IMG/VR virus record: IMGVR_UViG_3300017922_000133
Coordinates: 1 to 44,970 of that record
Length of the DNA stretch: 44,970 bases
From: a virus
Strand: one strand, 5' to 3'
Below, piece after piece: positions 38,714 to 44,970 of this stretch (its first letter is position 1; each line of letters opens with the position of its first letter). The translations under genes and the position numbers were made by a program. The notes under the pieces are model-generated. The model was given only the letters and a program-made list of their open reading frames with translations, made no database searches and had not been told where the DNA came from.

Positions 38714-41700
38714 ATGGCTCAAACATGGCCTTATGACCATACACAGTCTGGGCTTAATTTTGATTTATCAATAAGTTCTAATTTAATAAGAGAAGAAACA
38801 GTAAGAGAAGTAACAAATGAATATACTAACGAAAATGGAGATATAGTCACAATTACAGACACTTACTATTATTATGAAATAGTAAATCTGTTAGATTATA
38901 AGGATGTAGAGTGGTGGGAGGATTTAAAACTATATTTAGAAGATTGGACTAATGAAACAAATCATAGTTATACAATTTATCAAAACTCTGTGAGTATAGA
39001 ATGTGATAAAGAGGTTTGGTTAAGTGCTTGGGATGACAATTTCAATTACACAGGCTTAATAAGTCCCGAAGATTTAGCTCCCACAGAAAAAAGAATTTTA
39101 GCGGCAATATCAGTTGTTGATTATAATGCTGCTCCAAATGATGTGCGTTTAGTACCAACTAAACATCGGATTGGAATTGTTTCTAAAAATGAGCCAGTAG
39201 ACTTTAAAGAAGTTTATTATTCATTAGCAATTAGGGAAGATAGAGGTATAGGGAATGCTAGTATATCAGGAAAATGTATAGCAAGTCATCCAAAAAATCC
39301 TACTAAAAATGCTCTAGAGGGTGGGTATTTTACACTCAATGAGACGCCTAATGCTAGTAATCATTTTACTTTAGATGAGAATGGTGAATTCTATGGTGAG
39401 ATTGCTCCTAATTTTGTTGGAGATGGTTCAAAAATACAACCTTATTTAGAATATATTTATAATGGACAGCAAGATGAATTAATTAGACCAGAGCTTCCTA
39501 AACCTACTTTGGTAACTAGTGTAAGGGTGTTTCCTGTGGATATGCTACCACCGGGAAACGGAGAAGATTATTCGTTTAGTGTCTATAAAGAGCTTTGGCC
39601 AGAGAAAAGTTATGTATTTAATAATATAGTTTTGACAGGTGCTCCCGTAAATAAAGAAATCAGAACAGCCGAAGATTTGTTTAATATTAGATATGCTCAG
39701 AATAGGGATTTTACTATTGAGGAGGACATAGATTTATCAGATTTTGAATTACCAAGTTATGTTCCTTACGATTCTTGGGAAAGAAAAATTTATAAAAAAG
39801 GTCATTTCCCACCTATTAGGTATGGGCACGAGTATGATAATTATAATTATATATCTTTAAGATTAAACGGAAATAATCATGTTATAAAAAATTTAACTTT
39901 TAAAAATAATGAAGTAGATATAGTTGGGTTGTTCGCATTACTTGGTGAATTTAAGGGAAGCGAAAAAATTGAAGTTAAAAATCTAAATTTAGAAAGTATT
40001 GATTTAGAAGCAGGTTCTGATGTTGGTGGTTTAGCTGGGGCTTTACAAGCGGATAATTTAAAAAATATTGAGATAAAAAGGGTACAAGTGACCGGGGTTA
40101 TTAATGCTGAAAGTGCTGGTGGAATAGTTGGACAAGCTGTTTATGGGGATAAACCTTCCCGTATTGAATTATGTAGTTTTATTGGGGAAATAACTAGTAA
40201 TAGAGAAGAAGGTTGGGGTGAAGTAGGAGGAATAGTTGGATACGGAGAAATAAATATACACAATTGTTATGCTAAAGCTACTCTAACGGGTGATTACGTT
40301 GGTGGTATTTGTGGTGATTTTTACGGTAATCCAAATAACACAATAGAAAATTGTTACTTTGTAGGAGAAATTTATCCTACTGACTCCTCATCTACAGTTT
40401 CACCAATAGGCGGTTACAATGATGGTTATGTAAAGAATTGTTATTACAATAATGAAGTGTTTCCAGATGAGGTTAATATAGATTATCCTGATGATAATAT
40501 AAAGGGAAGAAAAACTGAAGAAATGACCTATCCACATGACCAAGAAACCACTTTTATAAATTGGAATTTTGAAGATATTTGGGGAATCAGAGAGTTTAGA
40601 AATGAAGGTTATCCTAGTTTTAATCCGATAGAAGGCTTACTTTTAGAGGGTTCCTCTAATTCAATCTATAAGATTTTTAAGTGGAAGAAAAATTACTACT
40701 TAGATTTAAAAGCTAAATCAAAAACTTTATTACCTTCTTTAGAAGTTATTAAGTGGTTTCCCATAATTAGAACTGATATGTCTTATAGAGAAAATAATCG
40801 TTTGCATTTTGGAGGAACTTTGATTAATCCTGGCCCATATGATGAAGAACTTTGGAATGGTCAAATTTCAGGTTACTTACAATATGCTCCAAAATTTGCT
40901 GATTTCAAAAGTTTTTCTACTTGGCAGACAATCCCACAGAAACTTCCAGTAATGAAATATCAGACTGTTTCAGCCAATTTAGTAAATGATATATTGAGTT
41001 CTGATAGAGAAATTGAACTTGAAAGTATGCCTAATGAATTTCAATTAGGAGATATTAGTTTTTATAACTATGCAATGATTACTGATGGAGATAATGTTGA
41101 AAGAATTGGTTATGCTGAAGTAGAAGGCAATAATTTAAAGCAAGTTGATAGAGGTATACTTGGAAGCAGAGCTCTAGATTTCTCTGTTGGTGATACAGTT
41201 TATATATCATATTTAGAAGGAAGTTTAAGTTGGGATGATTCGGTAGGTCCTGTAGGTAAAAGAAGTGAATATAGATACCGTGCAGCTATTGAAGTTGATA
41301 CTAATTTGAGAACCACAGGAAAAAGCGTTACTTTTGATTTTTTTGGTGGAGAAATGATTTCTCCAATTGATGAGTCAGAGTCATTTGAAGATTTAGGTCG
41401 AGGAGAATTATTTATAGATGCACGTGATTTAGAGTTTGAAGATGAGTTATTTGATAGAGCAAAACTCAAGTTTGATGAAATGGAATTTGAAACATGGAAT
41501 TTAGATGAATTTAAAGATTGGACTTGGGAGGAATTTAAAGATATTAAGACACTACAATTTAGTACAATGACATTAGCTGAATTAATAAAAATAGCAGTTG
41601 GCATCACAGATTATACTGAAAGAGATCTTATTAATAATTACAGTCGGGAAGAAATTGAGAAAATTATTAGAGAAAAGCTCGATATAGTAACTGCTGCTGA

Positions 41701-42160
41701 AATAAATTCCTGGGATTTTGATGTTAGTAAACTTGTAGCTAGATTAATAACTGGTGAGCCTAGTGGAGCTTACGATAATTGGACTGAAAGAGAGATTAAA
41801 GATTTTTTAATTACCATGCTAACTAATGAATTCAGTTTTGCAGATTTTGAGGAAAATTTCCCTTTCGATAAGTGGGAGCAAATTATGAAATCGAGATTAG
41901 AATTTAATATTAATAATAATGCTTCTATTGAGGTTGAATATAACCAATATGGTCCTTATAATTATATGATTGATTTTCAATTGGGTGATATTATTATTGT
42001 TGATTACCCAGATGTATTTAGAGCTATGATAAGAATAATTGAAGTAAAAGAGGAATTTACTCAGGAAGGCAAAAAATTCACCTTAACTTTAGGTAAAGAA
42101 TTTGAGACTTTAATAACTAAACTCAAAGCAGATGAAGATTCAATAAGCGGTAGATTATAA
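38714..42160 (+). CDS. GLUG fibre fused to the Gp37-like C-terminal half
   Basis: A 1148-residue protein. Residues 1-310 are a beta-rich adaptor. About 315-655 are GLUG-type coils (IRTAEDLFNIRYAQNRDFTI, GNNHVIKNLTFKNNEVDIVG, GSDVGGLAGALQ, SAGGIVGQAV, GDYVGGICGDF, NCYYNNEVFP). About 750-840 is a tail adaptor module (VEGNNLKQVDRGILGSRALD). From about 893 it reads GRGELFIDARDLEFEDE and later YNYMIDFQLGDIIIVDYPDV with FTLTLGKEFETLITKLK, which is the C-terminal half expected of the Gp37-like protein encoded just upstream. The two products would assemble into one tail-tip unit displaying the GLUG fibre. GAGGTG precedes the ATG. Confidence 0.78.
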   Translation: MAQTWPYDHTQSGLNFDLSISSNLIREETVREVTNEYTNENGDIVTITDTYYYYEIVNLLDYKDVEWWEDLKLYLEDWTNETNHSYTIYQNSVSIECDKEVWLSAWDDNFNYTGLISPEDLAPTEKRILAAISVVDYNAAPNDVRLVPTKHRIGIVSKNEPVDFKEVYYSLAIREDRGIGNASISGKCIASHPKNPTKNALEGGYFTLNETPNASNHFTLDENGEFYGEIAPNFVGDGSKIQPYLEYIYNGQQDELIRPELPKPTLVTSVRVFPVDMLPPGNGEDYSFSVYKELWPEKSYVFNNIVLTGAPVNKEIRTAEDLFNIRYAQNRDFTIEEDIDLSDFELPSYVPYDSWERKIYKKGHFPPIRYGHEYDNYNYISLRLNGNNHVIKNLTFKNNEVDIVGLFALLGEFKGSEKIEVKNLNLESIDLEAGSDVGGLAGALQADNLKNIEIKRVQVTGVINAESAGGIVGQAVYGDKPSRIELCSFIGEITSNREEGWGEVGGIVGYGEINIHNCYAKATLTGDYVGGICGDFYGNPNNTIENCYFVGEIYPTDSSSTVSPIGGYNDGYVKNCYYNNEVFPDEVNIDYPDDNIKGRKTEEMTYPHDQETTFINWNFEDIWGIREFRNEGYPSFNPIEGLLLEGSSNSIYKIFKWKKNYYLDLKAKSKTLLPSLEVIKWFPIIRTDMSYRENNRLHFGGTLINPGPYDEELWNGQISGYLQYAPKFADFKSFSTWQTIPQKLPVMKYQTVSANLVNDILSSDREIELESMPNEFQLGDISFYNYAMITDGDNVERIGYAEVEGNNLKQVDRGILGSRALDFSVGDTVYISYLEGSLSWDDSVGPVGKRSEYRYRAAIEVDTNLRTTGKSVTFDFFGGEMISPIDESESFEDLGRGELFIDARDLEFEDELFDRAKLKFDEMEFETWNLDEFKDWTWEEFKDIKTLQFSTMTLAELIKIAVGITDYTERDLINNYSREEIEKIIREKLDIVTAAEINSWDFDVSKLVARLITGEPSGAYDNWTEREIKDFLITMLTNEFSFADFEENFPFDKWEQIMKSRLEFNINNNASIEVEYNQYGPYNYMIDFQLGDIIIVDYPDVFRAMIRIIEVKEEFTQEGKKFTLTLGKEFETLITKLKADEDSISGRL

Positions 42161-42175
42161 ATATAATAATTAAGT

Positions 42176-42200
42176 AGCCACCTTGACGGGTGGTTTTTTT
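42176..42200 (+). terminator. Terminator after the tail genes
   Basis: CCACC (42178-42182) pairs with GGTGG (42189-42193), extended by G-U and A-T pairs, followed by seven T. It separates the tail genes from the lysis cassette. Confidence 0.75.
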
Positions 42201-42217
42201 AATTTGAGGTGGTAAAT

Positions 42218-42676
42218 TTGAGGGGTAAATGGAGATTATTTATAACAGAAGTACAACATTATATTCAAAGACTAATTGAGCATCCAACAACAAAAGGCTT
42301 TCTGGCATCTGGAGGAACTGTAATAACTATGCTATTCGGGGATATGAATGTTTCTATGCAGAGTTTTTTAATACTTATTGCTGCAGATTATATTACAGGG
42401 CTTATAAAAGCTGGAAAAAAGGGAGAATTATCTAGTTGGATGTCTAGAAAAGGTTGGGGTAAAATATCGACTTATGTGATTGTTATTTTATTAGGTAATT
42501 TAGTTACCCAGCTTGGTATGACAGGGATGAGAGATTTTGTTCTTTTATGGGCGGGAGCTACAGAAGCTATTTCAATTTTAGAGAATTGTGATGAGCTTGG
42601 AATAACTATACCTGACTTTTTAAGAAATAAATTGCTGCAGACTAAAGAAAAAAGGTTTGGAGAGGAGCTAAAATAA
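42218..42676 (+). CDS. Holin (toxin secretion/phage lysis holin family 4)
   Basis: A 152-residue holin. It has three hydrophobic segments (GFLASGGTVITMLFGD; MQSFLILIAADYITGLIKAG; TYVIVILLGNLVTQLGM and FVLLWAGATEAISILENC) and the family motif AADYITGLIKAGKKGELSSW. The C-terminus is charged. It would open the membrane to let the amidase reach the wall. The TTG at 42218 is six bases after GAGGTGG. It ends at the first base of the amidase ATG. Confidence 0.88.
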   Translation: MRGKWRLFITEVQHYIQRLIEHPTTKGFLASGGTVITMLFGDMNVSMQSFLILIAADYITGLIKAGKKGELSSWMSRKGWGKISTYVIVILLGNLVTQLGMTGMRDFVLLWAGATEAISILENCDELGITIPDFLRNKLLQTKEKRFGEELK

Positions 42677-43269
42677 TGAAGATTGCAGTATTTGCTGGAC
42701 ATGGGGGAAGTGATCCAGGGGCAGTTGATCCAATTGAATTAGAAGAAAATGATGGGATATACCAGGATGATATTTATTCTGAAGAGAGTGATATTAATTT
42801 AGCTGCAGCATTAATTTTGCAGCCAATGTTAGAACAAAAAGGGCATGAAGTTCTAATGGCCAGAACTGAAGATGTTTATGTAAATCTATATGATCGTGTT
42901 GATATGGCCAATGAAAATGATGTTGATTTAGTGATTTCTCTACATGCTAACGCAGCTTCTAACTCCACTGCAGCTGGTATAGAAACTCTCTATTATAGTT
43001 CTATGAAGTTTACAAGTAGAAAAGGTAAAAGACTAGCTGCTTTAGTCCAAAAAAGATTAATTGCTGTTACAGATACTCCTGATAGAGGTATCAAAGGAAG
43101 AGATAAGCTCTGGGTGTTGCGTAAGACAGATATGCCAGCAATCCTTGTAGAAATGGGTTTTATAACTAATTTGAGAGAGGAAAAACTTCTTAATGAGAGA
43201 GAATATCTTTATTTACTTATGGAAGCAGTTGCAGAAGGTGTTGAAGATTATCTCAAAGAAAGCTCTTAA
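42676..43269 (+). CDS. N-acetylmuramoyl-L-alanine amidase (endolysin)
   Basis: A 197-residue Amidase_3 endolysin. The zinc site is present: H9 in VFAGHGGSDPGA, Glu near 37, H in VISLHANAASN near 95 and catalytic E in ILVEMGFITN near 158. GHEVLMARTEDVYVNLYDRV and the C-terminal helix complete the domain. There is no wall-binding domain and no signal peptide, so it needs the holin encoded directly upstream. Confidence 0.93.
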   Translation: MKIAVFAGHGGSDPGAVDPIELEENDGIYQDDIYSEESDINLAAALILQPMLEQKGHEVLMARTEDVYVNLYDRVDMANENDVDLVISLHANAASNSTAAGIETLYYSSMKFTSRKGKRLAALVQKRLIAVTDTPDRGIKGRDKLWVLRKTDMPAILVEMGFITNLREEKLLNEREYLYLLMEAVAEGVEDYLKESS

Positions 43270-43291
43270 TTATGATAGTGGAGATAAGAAA

Positions 43292-43744
43292 ATGAAGTTA
43301 TCAATCAGTAGAGATAATAGTAACCTGACTCCTGAGCAGCCTTCAATTGACGAAAACATTGCTATAGCTAATAAAATTTTAAAAGAGTATGGTGAAGAAT
43401 TAGATCAACAATATATTAATGACAATGGTTATTGGGAGTTTTTAATCTGGCAGTACAGAAAGCTAGGCAAACCAGCTGATATGAAAGAAATGTTGTTAGA
43501 TACAGCAGTGAATTGGGGTATCAAAATATTATTTAAAGGAGGTGTACCAATGGACCTAAAAGAAATGGGTTTTGATGCAATAAAATTTATTCAGGATGAG
43601 ACAGATTTAGATGATAAGCTTTATAAACGATTAGCCGACAACATCAAAAAAGAAGTTCCAGGACATTATATGGAGCCGGTTGCCGGCAAAGCTTTGGAAG
43701 GTATAGGCAAAGAATTACAAACTCCATTAGAAACAGATGAATAG
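43292..43744 (+). CDS. Hypothetical protein after the endolysin
   Basis: A 150-residue acidic, helical protein: MKLSISRDNSNLTPEQPSID, then NGYWEFLIWQYRKLGKPADM and VPMDLKEMGFDAIKFIQDET. No signal, membrane segment or catalytic motif. The ATG at 43292 follows TGGAGATAAG; upstream codons overlap the amidase gene. It closes the lysis operon and is followed by a terminator. Role unknown. Confidence 0.6.
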   Translation: MKLSISRDNSNLTPEQPSIDENIAIANKILKEYGEELDQQYINDNGYWEFLIWQYRKLGKPADMKEMLLDTAVNWGIKILFKGGVPMDLKEMGFDAIKFIQDETDLDDKLYKRLADNIKKEVPGHYMEPVAGKALEGIGKELQTPLETDE

Positions 43745-43754
43745 TTATTTATTT

Positions 43755-43787
43755 AACCTCTGGGGCGAAAAGCTCTGGAGGTTTTTT
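43755..43787 (+). terminator. Terminator after the lysis operon
   Basis: AACCTC (43755-43760) pairs with GAGGTT (43778-43783). The inner part can extend as GGGGC with GCTCT around a GAAAA loop, and TTTTTT follows. It ends the late transcript. The gap to 43894 is AT-rich and may hold a promoter for the next gene, but none is clear. Confidence 0.75.
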
Positions 43788-43894
43788 GTTGTTTTTGGAG
43801 GAGTTTATACATTTTTAGATAATTAATTATTATATACATAGAATTTATTAATTATATTAGATTTTTATTATTATTTTGGGAGGTACAAATATTT

Positions 43895-44970
43895 ATGGGT
43901 AGATGTTGTATAGATTGCTTTAATGATAGTATTTTAATAAATTATATTGAAGAATATGGTTCTCTGGGACGTTGCAACTATTGTGGTTCAGATAATATTA
44001 TGAGTATTGAAATTTCAGAACTATCTGATCTGTTTCAACAATTTTCAGATATTTATGAAGTAACAGCTTATGGGGAACATTATGGTCCTGGTCAAAGTGC
44101 TTTGGATAGAGGAGAATTGCTGACAGAATTTGTTCAGAACGATTGGTATATTTTTAGTGATGAGTTAACTCTAGATGAGAAAAGTTCATTATTTTTTGAA
44201 ATTATTAATTTTAATAGATCTCCCGAATATTGTTTAGATGATTGTGATTTATATTCACGAAAAGAAGATTCATTTCTATATGTAGGGGGTGAAACTATTT
44301 GGGATGAGTTTTGTGAAAAAATAAAACACAAAAATAGATTTTTTATTGAGGATAGCTGGTTGAAAGAATTTCTTAATAATACAATTCATCAATATTCTCA
44401 TTCTATAGAAGAGAATACCATTTTATATAGAGCTAGAATAATGAAAAATGATCAATCTGAAATTTATTCTGCTGAAAAAATGGGGCTGCCCCCGAGAAAA
44501 AAACAAAAAATGGGAGAGCAAATCCTATAGGAATCCCATATTTATATCTTGGTGATAAACCTGAAACTGTTATATCAGAAGTTAGGTCTTCAAAAGGTGC
44601 AAGAATAACTGTAGCAGAATTTAATTTAGCAGAAACATTAGAGATAGTTGATTTGACAAAATACAAGTATTTCAAGTCAGCTTTTGAATGTGATGATTTA
44701 GAAGAAGAGTTACTAAACCATGATTTGGTTAGAGAATTTAGTAAAAGTCTGTCTACTCCAGTAAATTCAGATTATGATGATATTGACTATATTCCTACTC
44801 AATATTTAACTGAATATATCAAAAATCTTGGATATTATGGTATTAAATTTAAAAGTTCTCTTAGTGATGGTGAAAATATAACTTTATTTAGCGAAAATCA
44901 AGTAGAAATAACAGATATCTGTTTATATAAAGCAGAAGACATAAATTATGAGTTTAGCAAAATAACTTAG
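43895..44970 (+). CDS. HEPN/RES-domain toxin-like protein, frame interrupted (-1)
   Basis: A cargo gene of about 358 residues when read across a -1 shift. The first frame (43895-44530) has a zinc ribbon (CCIDCF ... CNYCGS), then a HEPN/RES N-terminal domain (LLTEFVQNDWYIFSDELTLD, WDEFCEKIKHKNRFFIED) and the start of RES (NTILYRARIMK, AEKMGLPP). It then ends early at 44530. The -1 frame continues with the RES core: NGRANPIGIPYLYLGDKPET, VISEVRSSKGARITVAEFNL and LEIVDLTKYKYFKSAF, to a TAG at 44968. RES domains degrade NAD+ in toxin and abortive-infection systems. It may be shifted on purpose at A AAA AAA or be a pseudogene. GGGAGGT precedes the ATG. Confidence 0.78.
44497..44503 (+). other. A AAA AAA slippery run in the HEPN/RES gene
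   Basis: In frame the codons are AGA AAA AAA CAA, giving A-AAA-AAA followed by C, a known type of -1 slippery heptamer. Slipping back one base gives ACA AAA AAT GGG AGA, which restores the conserved G-R-A-N-P of the RES domain. A missing C in the preceding C5 run would equally explain the shift. Confidence 0.6.

Noticed and set aside
41200-41607. 135-codon leftward open frame opposite the GLUG/Gp37-like fibre gene
   Set aside because: It is Ser/Asn-rich, lacks a ribosome site and is an antisense shadow of the fibre gene.
1-44970. Attachment sites within the window
   Set aside because: The window starts and ends at gene stop codons and I saw no direct repeat shared by the two ends; att sites must be outside or cannot be seen.
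1-44970. tRNA genes, rRNA genes, CRISPR arrays or insertion sequences
   Set aside because: I saw no cloverleaf-like sequence, no regularly spaced long repeats with spacers and no transposase apart from the phage integrase.

Overview
The window looks like one essentially complete temperate siphovirus prophage, about 45 kb. It opens at the stop codon of a leftward tyrosine integrase and closes at the stop codon of a HEPN/RES cargo gene, so the attachment sites and flanking host genes lie outside. The DNA is AT-rich with strong AGGAGG-type ribosome binding sites and frequent TTG/GTG starts, which indicates a low-GC Firmicute. Many proteins are very acidic, which would suit a halophilic anaerobe such as Halanaerobiales; that assignment is an inference.

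Layout. (1) 1-5116, leftward: integrase, then small secreted or membrane proteins (likely lysogenic conversion), an ImmA/IrrE-type metallopeptidase, a DUF3800 protein with a convergent, promoter- and terminator-bounded structured RNA, and a short CI-like repressor. (2) 5117-5293: the immunity switch, with repressor and Cro-like promoters back to back over TTGAA-N5-TTCAA operators and one more perfect operator copy inside the end of the cro-like gene. (3) 5294-9402, early rightward genes: Cro-like protein, Bro-N/ORF6C antirepressor, HTH proteins and many very small genes, interleaved with three leftward small genes; two of the divergent intergenic regions share a duplicated palindrome. (4) 9389-17542, recombination and replication: SbcC/Rad50-like ATPase, RecT, metallo-beta-lactamase-fold protein, replisome organizer, phage metallopeptidase, SSB, RusA and an ArpU/sigma-like late regulator. 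(5) 17543-18665: four GGGCAA boxes at exact 11-bp spacing beside an extended -10, a terminator, a membrane protein gene and a consensus promoter overlapped by a LexA-like box. (6) 18666-30210, packaging, head and tail: ParB/N6-methyltransferase, TerS, TerL, SPP1-type portal, MuF-like protein, scaffold, decoration protein, capsid, connectors, an Ig-bearing tail tube protein, and tail assembly chaperones joined by a -1 frameshift at A AAT TTT. (7) 30215-42160, tail: tape measure, Dit, three related small tail proteins, two large GLUG-repeat fibre proteins and a Gp37-like tail protein apparently split into two polypeptides. (8) 42176-43787, lysis: holin, amidase and a small unknown protein. (9) 43895-44970: a HEPN/RES protein whose frame is interrupted at an A AAA AAA slippery run.

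How it fits together. The short repressor has no peptidase domain, so induction probably depends on the ImmA-like protease and the antirepressor. LexA-like boxes lie at the promoters of the integrase, a conversion gene and the methyltransferase, suggesting additional direct SOS input. The ArpU-like protein is the likely activator acting at the 11-bp repeats to turn on late genes. Cargo that could protect the lysogen (DUF3800 plus RNA, and HEPN/RES) sits in the repressor operon and beyond the lysis cassette. The most interesting items are the DUF3800/RNA locus, the split Gp37-like protein with an embedded fibre, the LexA-like network, the four-site operator array and the two frameshift signals. 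No tRNA, rRNA, CRISPR array or insertion sequence was seen, and no stretch without a gene exceeds about 280 bases.
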